64,000 bases of DNA. Origin: an uncultured Lachnospiraceae bacterium. GTDB taxonomy: Bacteria > Bacillota > Clostridia > Lachnospirales > Lachnospiraceae. Each line of letters opens with the position of its first letter. The first letter of the stretch is position 1. The notes under the pieces are model-generated. The model had not been told where the DNA came from and did not search any database. It saw nothing but the letters and a program-made list of their open reading frames with translations. Both the position numbers and the translations under genes were made by a program. Of the stretch, positions 26,901 to 36,020 are shown in pieces. Location of the stretch: NCBI GenBank assembly GCA_910577275.1, contig CAJTMW010000003.1:247813-311812 (forward strand). Direction: 5' to 3'.

Positions 26901-27863
26901 ATGCGAAAAGAAAAGAGAAGAAGAAGAAAATCCGGCCTCCTGCGGCTGTTATTGTTTTTGCTGGCGCTTGCGGCAGTACTTCTGGCCGGCTGGTATTATA
27001 TTGTCGGCAGGCTTTACGGGGAAATCAATTTCCAGGCGGCGGAAGGGTATGCGGACCAGCCGTGGAAAAGCGAGGGAGCGGTCAATATCCTTTTAATAGG
27101 AAACGACTCAAGGGAAAACGGCGGGGACGGGCGGTCGGACGCCATGATTCTTATGACAATCAGCGATAAGACGAAAACCGTATATATGACGTCGCTCCTT
27201 CGGGATATTTACGTGGAGATACCCGGGCATGACGGGAACCGTCTGAACGCGGCTTATTCCTTTGGCGGGCCGGAGCTTTTGATGGAAACCGTCGAGCAGA
27301 ATTTTGATATCGACGTGAACCGATATGTGCAGGTGAATTTTGAGGCCTTTGCGGCTCTGGTGGACGCTGTGGGCGGCGTGGATTTGGAGCTGTCCGGGCC
27401 GGAGATAGAATATGTAAACGCCTATCTGGTGGAGTACAATATGCTCACCGAAAGGCCGGAGGGCACAGATTACATGGATACTGCGGCGGCCGGGCGGGTG
27501 CACTTAAACGGCCCTCAGGCCCTTGCCTACAGCAGGAACCGTTATATCGGAACGGATTTCGGGAGGACGGAGCGGCAGAGGAAGGTTTTGTCCGAAATCA
27601 TGAAAAAGCTGCCCTCGGCGCTGCTTTCAAATTCCGGGAGCGTGTTTGGGGGGCTTTTGCCGAATCTCACGACGAATCTGACGAAAAACGAGTGCTTTGG
27701 TCTCAGCTTCCAGGCAGGGAAACTTCTTACCTATAACCTGGTACAGGGGAGTATTCCCCTGGAGGGGAGCTATCAGGACGCCGACGTCAGGGGAATGGCA
27801 GTGCTGCAGATTGATTTTGATAAAAATAAGGAATATCTGCAGGAATGCATTTACGGAAAATAG
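26901..27863 (+). CDS. LytR-CpsA-Psr (LCP) family cell-envelope transferase
   Basis: Membrane-anchored enzyme of 320 residues; LCP proteins move anionic or capsular polymers from lipid carriers to peptidoglycan outside the cell. A basic N terminus and one membrane segment (~14-34) lead to the LCP domain: NILLIGNDSRE, RSDAMILMTISD, TSLLRDIYVEIPG, LNAAYSFGGPELL, VDAVGGVDLEL, and HLNGPQALAYSRNRY with GRTERQRKVL. The acidic and Arg residues that bind pyrophosphate are kept. The promoter lies directly upstream. Which polymer it attaches cannot be told, as no polymer cluster is adjacent. Confidence 0.92.
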   Translation: MRKEKRRRRKSGLLRLLLFLLALAAVLLAGWYYIVGRLYGEINFQAAEGYADQPWKSEGAVNILLIGNDSRENGGDGRSDAMILMTISDKTKTVYMTSLLRDIYVEIPGHDGNRLNAAYSFGGPELLMETVEQNFDIDVNRYVQVNFEAFAALVDAVGGVDLELSGPEIEYVNAYLVEYNMLTERPEGTDYMDTAAAGRVHLNGPQALAYSRNRYIGTDFGRTERQRKVLSEIMKKLPSALLSNSGSVFGGLLPNLTTNLTKNECFGLSFQAGKLLTYNLVQGSIPLEGSYQDADVRGMAVLQIDFDKNKEYLQECIYGK

Positions 27864-27920
27864 GAAATGTGATAAAATTAAATCTCTGTTCAGACAAAAT
27901 ATCGGAGAAATTACGGAAAG

Positions 27921-29087
27921 ATGGATACGCGGGTTGTAAAAATATCGGAAGATAATATAGATTCGGAGGCGATTGCGGAGGCGGGCGCGATTATCAAAGG
28001 CGGCGGCCTGGTGGCTTTCCCCACGGAAACGGTGTACGGTCTGGGGGGAGACGCGTTAAACGGCGCGTCCTCCAGAAAAATATATGCGGCAAAGGGACGG
28101 CCCTCCGATAATCCGCTGATTGTCCATATTGCGAACATGGAGGCTTTATCCCAAATTGCAAGGGATGTGCCAAAGGTTGCGCTTACCCTTGCGGAGAAGT
28201 ACTGGCCGGGACCTCTTACCATGATTTTCCACAAGACGGAACGGGTGCCGACAGAAACCACGGGCGGGCTTTCCACCGTGGCTGTGCGAATGCCCTCAAA
28301 CAAGGTTGCAAAGGCGCTGATAGAAGCGGCGGGGGGCTATATTGCGGCGCCCAGCGCGAACCGCTCGGGAAGGCCGAGTCCGACGCTGGCCGCGTACGTG
28401 ATTGAGGACCTGGACGGAAGGGTGGATATGATTATCGACGGCGGGGCGGCGCAGATAGGGCTGGAATCCACGATTGTGGATTTTACGGAAGAAGCTCCCG
28501 TGATTTTGCGTCCGGGGTATATCACGGAGGAAATGGTGCGGGAAGCGACAGGCTATCCTGACCACAGGGAAAAGTCGGGCGGCGGGACAAAGGGCGCTGT
28601 GGATACAGCAGACGAACCCGGCGGGGAACCCGGGCCGGCTGATGCGAAGATGCGTCCGGGAGAGCGCCGGGATACCGGCGCGGAAGGTCTGGAGGGGCCG
28701 AAGGCTCCCGGCATGAAATACAGGCATTATGCGCCGAAAGGAAGCCTTACGATTGTGGAGGGCAAGGAAGCCGCCGCGGTAGCTGCGTTTATCGGCGGAA
28801 GGATTCAGGAGGCAAGGTCGGCGGGGAGCACAACAGGCGTGATTGCCACTGACGAGACGGCGCATCTTTATCTGGCGGACAGCGTAAAAAGCGTGGGGAA
28901 GCGGGAGGATGAGGCCGGCATTGCAAAATCCCTGTTTCGGATTCTGAGGGAATTTGACGACGAGAAAATCCAGGTGATTTACGCGGAAAGCTTTGACGCC
29001 CACGGCGTGGGGCAGGCGATTATGAACCGGCTTTTGAAGGCGGCGGGGAATCATGTGATTCATATTGAAGGAACCGGCGGGAAGTGA
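27921..29087 (+). CDS. Threonylcarbamoyl-AMP synthase (Sua5/TsaC type)
   Basis: Makes L-threonylcarbamoyl-AMP from threonine, bicarbonate and ATP for the t6A37 modification of ANN-reading tRNAs. The 388 residues show the YrdC domain (GGLVAFPTETVYGLGGDA, KGRPSDNPLIVHI, SANRSGRPSPT, DGGAAQIGLESTIVD) and a C-terminal Sua5 domain (SPGMKYRHYAPK-type joint as PGMKYRHYAPKG, ending LMNRLLKAA-like IMNRLLKAAG). The linker between them (~residues 215-270) is long, Gly/Pro/Glu-rich and low-complexity compared with usual Sua5 proteins. Sits between the LCP and rpiB-type genes on the same strand. Confidence 0.93.
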   Translation: MDTRVVKISEDNIDSEAIAEAGAIIKGGGLVAFPTETVYGLGGDALNGASSRKIYAAKGRPSDNPLIVHIANMEALSQIARDVPKVALTLAEKYWPGPLTMIFHKTERVPTETTGGLSTVAVRMPSNKVAKALIEAAGGYIAAPSANRSGRPSPTLAAYVIEDLDGRVDMIIDGGAAQIGLESTIVDFTEEAPVILRPGYITEEMVREATGYPDHREKSGGGTKGAVDTADEPGGEPGPADAKMRPGERRDTGAEGLEGPKAPGMKYRHYAPKGSLTIVEGKEAAAVAAFIGGRIQEARSAGSTTGVIATDETAHLYLADSVKSVGKREDEAGIAKSLFRILREFDDEKIQVIYAESFDAHGVGQAIMNRLLKAAGNHVIHIEGTGGK

Positions 29088-29157
29088 AGCGAAAGGATAC
29101 CGGCATGGAGGCCGGAGCCTGACGGAATAAAATATGGTAACGGAAAGAGGGAAAACA

Positions 29158-29586
29158 ATGATAGCATTGGGAAGCGACCACGGCGGATATGAGTTGAAAA
29201 TGCAGGTGATAGCGCATTTGAAGGAAAGAGGGATTTCTTATAAGGACTTCGGGTGCTTTGGCCTTGAATCCTGCGATTATCCAGATTTCGGAAAAGAGGC
29301 GGCAAGAGCGGTTGCGGTGGGCGAGTGCGACAGAGGGATTGTGGTGTGCACCACAGGTATCGGGATATCCATTGCCGCAAACAAGGTGCCCGGCATACGC
29401 TGCGCGTTCTGCACGGACCCCTGGCTGGCAAAGATGACGAGACTTCATAACGACGCCAATATGCTTGCCCTCGGCGGAGGGCATACGGGGGTAAACCTTG
29501 CCCTTGAGATAGTGGACACTTTTCTGGACACGGAGTTTTCAAAGGAAGATAAGCACGTGCGCAGGGTGGGAAAGCTGGAGAATTAA
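29158..29586 (+). CDS. rpiB: Ribose-5-phosphate isomerase B / LacAB-type isomerase
   Basis: Interconverts ribose-5-phosphate and ribulose-5-phosphate in the pentose phosphate pathway. The 142 residues match the RpiB fold: MIALGSDHGGYELK at the start, DYPDFG, VVCTTGIGISIAANKVPGIRCA with the active-site Cys, and HNDANMLALGG. The usual CGTG is CTTG here, a small departure. The ATG at 29158 is used because AAAGAGGG precedes it at proper spacing; an upstream in-frame ATG at 29134 lacks one. A LacA/LacB or allose role is possible since the families overlap. Confidence 0.88.
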   Translation: MIALGSDHGGYELKMQVIAHLKERGISYKDFGCFGLESCDYPDFGKEAARAVAVGECDRGIVVCTTGIGISIAANKVPGIRCAFCTDPWLAKMTRLHNDANMLALGGGHTGVNLALEIVDTFLDTEFSKEDKHVRRVGKLEN

Positions 29587-29656
29587 GGCATGATGCCGGG
29601 AGAGCGGGGCTTGCCCGGCAGCGGCATGGCAGGAGAAAGATACGAAAGGCTGGATA

Positions 29657-30844
29657 ATGGCAGGTGAGAGGATGAGAACGGCGGAAAAGATAAAAATTGC
29701 CCTTGGGTTTGCGGCAGTTCTTTTTGTATGCGCCCGACCCATGAACGCGTATGCCGATAACGATAAGATAGCAGCGTTAGAAGACCAGATAAATAAGAAA
29801 AAACAGGAGCAGGAGCAGACCAGAAACGAGATTAACGAGCGGAAGGACGAGCTGGAGGAGCTGAGCGAGACCACGGAAGGCCTTAAGGGTCAGCTAAACA
29901 GCTTAAACGCAAGCCTTACCGAGGTCAGCAATAACCTTGCCATGCTGGAAGACGATATCGAGATTAAGAATCTGGAGATAGATAAGGCGTTAGAGGAGCT
30001 TAACGAGGCTCAGCTTACCGAGGAACAGCAGTACGCGGCCATGAAAAAACGCGTGAAGTTTATGTATGAGAAGCGGGATTTCATGATACTTGAAATGTTT
30101 TTCGGGGCGGAAAGCCTGGCGGATTTTTTAAATCAGGCAGAATACATTGAAAAGCTTTCGGCCTACGACAGGAAAAAGCTGGAGGAGTTTGAGGCCGCAA
30201 GGAAGGAAGTCGAGCTGGCGAAGGCAAAGCTGGAAGAGGAGAGGGAAGCGTTAGAGGAGCTTAGGGCGACTGTGGCGCAGGAGCAGGAGCGTTATTCGGG
30301 CCTTGTGAATCAGACCTCCGGTAAAATTACCAGCTATCAGCGTGAGATATCCCAGACCGAAGCGGAAATGATGGAGTACGAGAAAGCGCTGCAGGAGCAG
30401 AAGAACGATATTGCAAGGCTGCAGGAGGAGCTGGCAGAGGAGAGAAGGCTTTCCCAGCTGGCGGCGCAGTCGGCGTGGCGGGATATTTCGGAGATTACCT
30501 TTGCCGAGGGAGACAGATATCTGCTTGCCAATCTGATTTACTGCGAAGCCGGAAACCAGCCCTATGAGGGGCAGGTTGCAGTAGGGGCCGTGGTTATGAA
30601 CAGGGTGATGAGCTCGGTATTTCCCGATACGGTGGTGGGGGTGATTTACCAGAACAGGCAGTTCTCGCCGGTTGCCAGCGGGCGTCTTGCCCTTGCCCTG
30701 TCGGAGAATCATGCCACTAACGCCTGCTATCAGGCCGCCGACGCGGCCATGGCAGGAAATACCACCGTAGGAAACTGCCTCTTTTTCAGAACGCCTATCG
30801 AGGGCCTTACGGGAACTCAGATAGGAGGGCACATTTTTTATTAA
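29657..30844 (+). CDS. Secreted coiled-coil cell-wall hydrolase with SleB (Hydrolase_2) domain
   Basis: Exported peptidoglycan hydrolase of 395 residues. A signal peptide (to about residue 34, ending NAYA) is followed by a long CwlO/PcsB-type coiled coil (~35-265, Glu/Lys/Leu-rich) and a C-terminal Hydrolase_2 domain: LLANLIYCEAGNQPYEGQVAVGAVVMNRV (split as IYCEAGNQPYEGQVAVGA) with the catalytic Glu, and FSPVASGRL. SleB-type lytic transglycosylases act on spore cortex, while the coiled coil recalls FtsEX-controlled enzymes. ATG 29657 or 29672 could both start translation. The stop overlaps that of the converging DUF402 gene. Confidence 0.88.
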   Translation: MAGERMRTAEKIKIALGFAAVLFVCARPMNAYADNDKIAALEDQINKKKQEQEQTRNEINERKDELEELSETTEGLKGQLNSLNASLTEVSNNLAMLEDDIEIKNLEIDKALEELNEAQLTEEQQYAAMKKRVKFMYEKRDFMILEMFFGAESLADFLNQAEYIEKLSAYDRKKLEEFEAARKEVELAKAKLEEEREALEELRATVAQEQERYSGLVNQTSGKITSYQREISQTEAEMMEYEKALQEQKNDIARLQEELAEERRLSQLAAQSAWRDISEITFAEGDRYLLANLIYCEAGNQPYEGQVAVGAVVMNRVMSSVFPDTVVGVIYQNRQFSPVASGRLALALSENHATNACYQAADAAMAGNTTVGNCLFFRTPIEGLTGTQIGGHIFY

Positions 30845-31314
30845 ATGTCGCACAGGCAGGCCTTCAGCTCATCAAAGCCGCCGGAATAAATAATCTGCAA
30901 AAGCTTATTCAGATGAAGGAGGCTGAGCTTTAAGGTGTCAAGGGAGAGGGAGCGGGATTCCAGGGCCGTCACCAGCTCGTCCAAATCAACCACTTTTACA
31001 AAGCCGTCAGGATAAATGATGACATCGGCCAAAAGGTCGGTCACGATAAGGGAATTTTCGTCCGGGTGATAGTCGAAATCGACAATGTCACAGTACCAGT
31101 ACAAAAGGGACCCGTCCATGCGGCAGAATTTACTCACTTTAAAGCCTTCCTTCAGGAAGTAGCATGAGCCGCCGTGGTGCAGGTCCTTTTTCGGGTGAAG
31201 TGCGTGCCAGGAGGTGACGATGCGCTCCTCGTTGCATGAAAGGATAAGGTCGTCCTTGAGGAGAATACATTCGTCGGGGATAATGCGTCTGCGATATAAG
31301 GTGGGATTAGTCAT
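30841..31314 (-). CDS. DUF402 (FomD-like barrel) protein
   Basis: Soluble protein of 157 residues with the DUF402 barrel features: KEGFKVSKFCRMDGSLLYWYCDIVDFDY, VTDLLADVIIYPDGFVKVVDLDEL (given in parts: YWYCDIVDFDY, DLLADVIIYPDG, VVDLDEL). Relatives include FomD and a nucleoside di-/triphosphate phosphatase of Gram-positives, with acidic metal-binding residues; the reaction here is not proven. It runs against the SleB gene and away from the ATP synthase operon. The three-base stop overlap suggests tight packing. Confidence 0.82.
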   Translation of the reverse strand: MTNPTLYRRRIIPDECILLKDDLILSCNEERIVTSWHALHPKKDLHHGGSCYFLKEGFKVSKFCRMDGSLLYWYCDIVDFDYHPDENSLIVTDLLADVIIYPDGFVKVVDLDELVTALESRSLSLDTLKLSLLHLNKLLQIIYSGGFDELKACLCDI

Positions 31315-31462
31315 GGAAATCCTCCGTTTGCCGGTTGTGTACGGGTTTCTTTATACAAATTCTACTATTAATTGGAAGGAAAGTCAACGAATTTGGAAAA
31401 TGTGCACAGATAAAAAGACTGTAAAATTTGTGTATATTTTTTTGAACATTTTTTTTATATTC

Positions 31463-31491
31463 TGGACAGAAATGAATAAAATGCTTATAAT
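31463..31491 (+). promoter_or_regulatory. Sigma-A promoter of the ATP synthase operon
   Basis: TGGACA (31463-31468), 17-nt spacer, TATAAT (31486-31491), 65 bp before the first operon gene. Confidence 0.75.
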
Positions 31492-31555
31492 AAAAGGGAG
31501 TCTGCGGACATGACGGTATTGCTGCAGCGCACAGGATTTTGAAAAGGAGAAGTAT

Positions 31556-31822
31556 GTGAAATATAATCGGAATGTTTATCAGGCATTGACGATGATAGGG
31601 CAGTTTGGAATTAACATGTTGGTTCCTGTTTTTCTTTGTTCCTTTTTGGGAATCTTTCTGGACAAAAAGCTGGGAACTGATTTTATGGTAGTCCTGCTTT
31701 TTTTTGTGGGGGCGGTGGCCGGCGGCTATAATGTCTACCGGTTTTCGCGGCAGATATTTGCAAAGGAAAGCGAGCAGTCCGCCTATCTGCACAAGGGCAG
31801 AAAAAGCCGGAGAGACAAATGA
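31556..31822 (+). CDS. atpZ: AtpZ-type ATP synthase accessory protein
   Basis: Membrane protein of 88 residues with two hydrophobic helices (~14-36 and ~43-64), matching the AtpZ/AtpI-type proteins at the head of F-ATPase operons. It has been linked to c-ring assembly and Mg2+ supply; the precise function is unsettled. The GTG at 31556 is used, since AAGGAG lies 6 nt upstream and the overlapping ATG runs straight into a stop. Overlaps the next gene by 4 nt. Confidence 0.8.
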   Translation: MKYNRNVYQALTMIGQFGINMLVPVFLCSFLGIFLDKKLGTDFMVVLLFFVGAVAGGYNVYRFSRQIFAKESEQSAYLHKGRKSRRDK

Positions 31823-32262
31823 AAAATAAGATAACCGGAATAAACAGAACCCTGTTTGAACTGGAGACGGGGATTTTGATATTCGGGGCTGTATGCCAGA
31901 TTTTTGTGTTTTTGCCGGAAGACAAGGCAGGCTACAGCGCCGGGCTCTGGATGGGAATCCTGCTTGCGGCGGTCAGCGCCGTCCATATGTGGTGGTCCCT
32001 GGACAGAGCGCTTGACCTGGGAGAAAGCCAGGCGGTAAAAAGAATGGGCGCGCACAATGTGCTCAGGTATTGTTTTATAGTGGCGGCATTCGCACTGATT
32101 GCCATAAGCGGAATCGGAAACCCTCTTTCCGCATTTCTGGGAATAATGAGTCTTAAGGCTTCGGCTTATATGCATTTTATCACCAGGAAAATCAGCGCAA
32201 AAATATACGGGGAGGAGATTTTCCCCCCAAAGGAAGAACCTGTTAAAGAGCAGGATGGATAA
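31819..32262 (+). CDS. atpI: ATP synthase subunit I
   Basis: Membrane protein of 147 residues with four predicted segments (~14-34, 40-62, 75-97, 100-120), the layout of ATP synthase I proteins that assist c-ring assembly. ATGA overlap with the preceding gene implies coupled translation. Sequence conservation in this family is low, so the call rests on topology, length and operon position before atpB. Confidence 0.8.
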   Translation: MKNKITGINRTLFELETGILIFGAVCQIFVFLPEDKAGYSAGLWMGILLAAVSAVHMWWSLDRALDLGESQAVKRMGAHNVLRYCFIVAAFALIAISGIGNPLSAFLGIMSLKASAYMHFITRKISAKIYGEEIFPPKEEPVKEQDG

Positions 32263-32274
32263 GGAGGTGAGGAT

Positions 32275-32997
32275 ATGGGAGAAGGAATTTTGTTGTCCGA
32301 ATCAAACAGTGTGGATTTTATGATTCACGGCGTCTTTTCCTATGAATTGTTTGGACAGACGATTTGGATAACAACGACACATGTGTGCGTTCTGATTGTC
32401 TTTTTGGTTATCATCGGCTTTTGTATCGCTGCGAACAGAGCCGTAAAGCACGCCGCCGAGGTTCCGGGAGGCTTCCAGAATGTAGTGGAGCTGATAGTTG
32501 AGATGCTGGACGGAATGATAAGCGGCGTTATGGGAGGCCAGGCGGTCAGATTCCGCAATTATATCGGAACGATATTTATTTTTATTCTGTTCAGCAACAT
32601 CTGCGGCCTTTTGGGACTGCGCCCGCCGACGGCGGATTACGGCGTGACCTTTGCGCTGGGTATTATCACGTTTACGCTGATTCACTTTAATAAATTTAAA
32701 TATCAGAAGGTGTCGGGAGTGCTTAAGGGCCTGTGCGAGCCATGGCCTATCTGGGCGCCAATCAACATCATAAGCGATTTGGCTGTTCCGGTTTCACTGT
32801 CGCTTCGTCTGTTTGCGAATATCCTGTCGGGAACGGCGATTATGGCTTTGATTTATGCGCTGCTCAGCAAGGTGGCCATCATATGGCCGGCTGCGCTCCA
32901 TGTGTATTTCGACCTGTTTTCAGGTGCAATTCAGACCTATGTATTCTGTATGCTGACGATGACTTACATCACAGACGCATGCAACACGGGCGAATGA
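32275..32997 (+). CDS. atpB: F0F1 ATP synthase subunit a
   Basis: Stator half-channel subunit of the membrane F0 sector, 240 residues. Five or six membrane helices; the essential Arg lies in SLSLRLFANILSGTAIMALI near residue 180, and the C-terminal helix has the conserved GAIQTYVFCMLTMTYI. AAGGAGGTGAGG precedes the ATG. Together with the c subunit it sets the ion path, here probably for Na+. Confidence 0.95.
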   Translation: MGEGILLSESNSVDFMIHGVFSYELFGQTIWITTTHVCVLIVFLVIIGFCIAANRAVKHAAEVPGGFQNVVELIVEMLDGMISGVMGGQAVRFRNYIGTIFIFILFSNICGLLGLRPPTADYGVTFALGIITFTLIHFNKFKYQKVSGVLKGLCEPWPIWAPINIISDLAVPVSLSLRLFANILSGTAIMALIYALLSKVAIIWPAALHVYFDLFSGAIQTYVFCMLTMTYITDACNTGE

Positions 32998-33105
32998 CGG
33001 ACGTAAGGCTGCGGGGAAGCCGCCCCGTCCGGCAGGTCTGCAAAAGAAAAAGCAGGCGTGCAGAAACATTTTAATAAACATATTTATATTAAGGAGGAAA
33101 CAAAA

Positions 33106-33369
33106 ATGGATTTCAACGGTAATTTTATCTTAGGTTGCTCAGCAATTGGTGCAGGCCTGGCAGTTATTGCAGGTATCGGACCTGGTGTAGGCCAGGGTAT
33201 TGCGGCCGGTCATGCGGCGGCGGCAGTTGGAAGAAATCCCGGCGCAAAGTCTGACATTACTTCCACCATGTTGCTTGGGCAGGCGGTAGCGGAGACAACC
33301 GGTCTTTATGGTTTGCTCGTGGCAATTCTTCTTCTGTTCGTAAGACCTCTTATGGGAGCTGCCCAGTAA
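33106..33369 (+). CDS. atpE: F0F1 ATP synthase subunit c, Na+-type signature
   Basis: Ring subunit of 87 residues, two helices joined by GRNPGAKSD. Ion-site residues line up with those known from Na+-binding rings: Gln30 (GPGVGQG), Val61, Glu63, Thr64 and Tyr68 (QAVAETTGLYG), where the Ilyobacter ring has Gln32, Val63, Glu65, Ser66 and Tyr70. This suggests coupling to Na+. AAGGAGG lies 8 nt before the ATG at 33106; the longer upstream frame has no ribosome site. Confidence 0.95.
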   Translation: MDFNGNFILGCSAIGAGLAVIAGIGPGVGQGIAAGHAAAAVGRNPGAKSDITSTMLLGQAVAETTGLYGLLVAILLLFVRPLMGAAQ

Positions 33370-33411
33370 AACGGGAGGCGGCGCTATTTTCAGAGGAAAG
33401 GAGGTTTACGG

Positions 33412-33930
33412 ATGGAACCCAGAATATTTGACCTTGACCTGCAGCTGCTTGCGGACGCAACGCTGATGATTATTGCGGTCTTTGTGCTGTTTTTGGTGGC
33501 GTCCTACTTTTTGTTCAATCCCGTAAGGGAGATGCTTGCAAAGAGACAGGCGAAAATCAAAAACGAGCTTGACAGTGCGGCTAAGGATAAAGAGGATGCT
33601 TCCGTGCTCAAAAAGCAGTACGAGGAAAAACTGAGTAATATTGACAGGGAAGCGGAAGAAATTTTGAGCGATGCCAGAAAACGCGCTCTGGAGAACGAAA
33701 ACAAGATTGTGGCCGAAGCGAAAGCAGAAGCGGCCAGAATCATCGACAGGGCGAAGGTGGAAGCCGAGCTTGAGAAACAGAAGGCTGCGGACGATGTGAA
33801 GCGCGAAATGGTGGTGCTTGCGTCTATCATGGCCGGCAAGGTGGTAAAGGCATCTATCGACACAACCGTACAGGAAAGCCTGGTAAATGAAACGTTAAAG
33901 GAAATAGGTGAGAGCACATGGCAAAGCTAG
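33412..33930 (+). CDS. atpF: F0F1 ATP synthase subunit b
   Basis: Peripheral stalk subunit of 172 residues: one N-terminal membrane helix (~14-34, VFVLFLVASYFLF) followed by a long charged coiled coil. It joins subunit a to the delta subunit. AAAGGAGG precedes the ATG. Overlaps atpH by 13 nt, implying coupling. Confidence 0.93.
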   Translation: MEPRIFDLDLQLLADATLMIIAVFVLFLVASYFLFNPVREMLAKRQAKIKNELDSAAKDKEDASVLKKQYEEKLSNIDREAEEILSDARKRALENENKIVAEAKAEAARIIDRAKVEAELEKQKAADDVKREMVVLASIMAGKVVKASIDTTVQESLVNETLKEIGESTWQS

Positions 33931-34466
33931 TTGGAGCGACGTATGGAGAAGCTTTATTTGAGCTGGCTGTGGACGAGGGGAAGGAGAACGAGCTTTTGGA
34001 CGAGGTCTGCGCTCTTAAGGAGCTGCTTGCCGAAAATCCCGAGTTCGGAAGGCTGATGAACCACCCCAAGATTTTGAAGGAGGAAAAGCTTAAGGTTTTA
34101 GAGAGCGTCTTTAGCGGACGGCTCTCGGGAGAGCTGCTTGGCTTCCTCCATCTGATAGTGAGCAAGGACAGATATGGGGAAATCGACTCCATACTGGATT
34201 TCTTTATCAGCGAGGTAAAGCGTGTCAGGGGAATCGGAATTGCTTATGTGACCACGGCGATGGATTTAAATGAAGCAAAGAAGACGGAGATAGAACAGAA
34301 ATTGCTCTCCACCACATCTTTTACGAAGATGGAAATGCACTATCAGGTGGATGAAGGCCTGATTGGCGGCATGGTCATAAGAATAGGCGACCGGGTAGTG
34401 GACAGCAGTATTAAAAATAAGCTGTTCGATTTGCAGCGGGAGCTGCTAAAGGTGCAGCTACAGTAA
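33918..34466 (+). CDS. atpH: F0F1 ATP synthase subunit delta
   Basis: Stalk-top subunit of 182 residues that binds the N termini of alpha. The N-terminal bundle begins AKLVGATYGEALFELAVDEG, and the C terminus carries the conserved LIGGMVIRIGDRVVDSSIKNKL (split as LIGGMVIRIGDRVVD). In operon order between b and alpha. Confidence 0.94.
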   Translation: MAKLVGATYGEALFELAVDEGKENELLDEVCALKELLAENPEFGRLMNHPKILKEEKLKVLESVFSGRLSGELLGFLHLIVSKDRYGEIDSILDFFISEVKRVRGIGIAYVTTAMDLNEAKKTEIEQKLLSTTSFTKMEMHYQVDEGLIGGMVIRIGDRVVDSSIKNKLFDLQRELLKVQLQ

Positions 34467-34491
34467 CTAAAAAGAAAGGTGCGTAAGAACC

Positions 34492-36000
34492 ATGAATTTA
34501 AGACCGGAAGAAATCAGTTCTGTTATCAAAGAGCAGATTAAACGATATGCTTCAGAACTTGAAGTTTCAGACGTCGGTACCGTAATTCAAGTTGCCGACG
34601 GTATAGCCCGTGTACATGGTCTGGAAAACGCAATGCAGGGAGAACTTCTGGAATTCCCCGGGGAAGTATACGGAATGGTACTGAACCTGGAAGAGGATAA
34701 CGTAGGCGCGGTACTCCTCGGAAGCCAGAAGAATATCAACGAGGGCGATACGGTAAAAACTACCGGGCGCGTGGTTGAGGTTCCTGTAGGCGATGCCATG
34801 TTAGGGCGCGTAGTAAACGCTTTGGGTCAGCCCATAGACGGCAAGGGCCCCATACAGACAGACAAGTATCGTAAAATTGAAAGGGTGGCCTCCGGCGTTA
34901 TCACCAGAAAATCAGTTGACACCCCCTTACAGACAGGTATTAAGGCAATCGACTCCATGATACCTATCGGCAGAGGACAGCGTGAGCTGATTATCGGAGA
35001 CAGACAGACCGGAAAGACGGCGATTGCCGTTGACACTATCATTAACCAGAAGGGACAGGGCGTGAACTGTATTTACGTCGCCATCGGGCAGAAAGCCTCC
35101 ACGGTGGCCTCCATTGTTACCACATTGGAAGAATACGGCGCCATGGCCTATACCACTGTAGTGGCTGCAACGGCCAGCGAGCTGGCGCCCCTGCAGTATA
35201 TCGCCCCTTATGCAGGCTGTGCAATCGGGGAGGAATGGATGGAAAACGGCGGCGACGTGCTGGTGATTTATGACGACTTAAGTAAGCACGCAACGGCATA
35301 CCGTACGCTTTCTTTGCTGCTTAAACGTCCCCCCGGCCGTGAGGCATATCCCGGCGACGTATTTTATCTGCACTCAAGGCTTCTTGAACGTGCGGCGAGA
35401 ATGAGCGACGAGTACGGCGGAGGTTCCCTTACCGCGCTCCCGATTATCGAAACCCAGGCGGGCGACGTTTCCGCATATATTCCCACCAACGTGATTTCCA
35501 TCACGGACGGTCAGATTTATCTGGAAACGGAAATGTTCAACTCTGGTTTCCGCCCGGCTGTTAACGCCGGTCTTTCCGTATCCCGTGTAGGCGGCGCGGC
35601 GCAGATTAAGGCAATGAAAAAGATTTCCGCCCCCATCCGTACAGAGCTGGCGCAGTACAGAGAGCTTGCGGCTTTCTCACAGTTCGGCTCGGAGCTGGAT
35701 GCGGACACCAAGGAGAAGCTGGCTCAGGGCGAGAGAATCAGGGAGGTGTTAAAGCAGCCTCAGTATAAGCCCATGCCGGTGCAGTATCAGGTTATCATTA
35801 TTTATGTGGCGACCAACAAGTATCTTCTTGATGTTCCCACAGATGAGATTACAAGGTTTGAGGCGGAATTTTTCGAATTCCTGGATACCAAATATCCTGA
35901 GGTTCCCGCTTCGATTGCGGAAAATAAGGTTCTTTCCGAGGAGATGGAAAACACTTTGAAGAAAGCCATAGACGAGTTCAAAGCAGCGTTTTTAAAATAA
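34492..36000 (+). CDS. atpA: F0F1 ATP synthase subunit alpha
   Basis: Non-catalytic nucleotide-binding F1 subunit, 502 residues, the usual length. Walker A is GDRQTGKT (about residue 169), followed by VIYDDLSKHATAYR with Walker B and the conserved IPTNVISITDGQIYLE. AAAGAAAGGTG is the ribosome site. Forms the hexamer with beta. Confidence 0.97.
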   Translation: MNLRPEEISSVIKEQIKRYASELEVSDVGTVIQVADGIARVHGLENAMQGELLEFPGEVYGMVLNLEEDNVGAVLLGSQKNINEGDTVKTTGRVVEVPVGDAMLGRVVNALGQPIDGKGPIQTDKYRKIERVASGVITRKSVDTPLQTGIKAIDSMIPIGRGQRELIIGDRQTGKTAIAVDTIINQKGQGVNCIYVAIGQKASTVASIVTTLEEYGAMAYTTVVAATASELAPLQYIAPYAGCAIGEEWMENGGDVLVIYDDLSKHATAYRTLSLLLKRPPGREAYPGDVFYLHSRLLERAARMSDEYGGGSLTALPIIETQAGDVSAYIPTNVISITDGQIYLETEMFNSGFRPAVNAGLSVSRVGGAAQIKAMKKISAPIRTELAQYRELAAFSQFGSELDADTKEKLAQGERIREVLKQPQYKPMPVQYQVIIIYVATNKYLLDVPTDEITRFEAEFFEFLDTKYPEVPASIAENKVLSEEMENTLKKAIDEFKAAFLK

Positions 36001-36020
36001 GATAAGGAAAAGGTGATATT

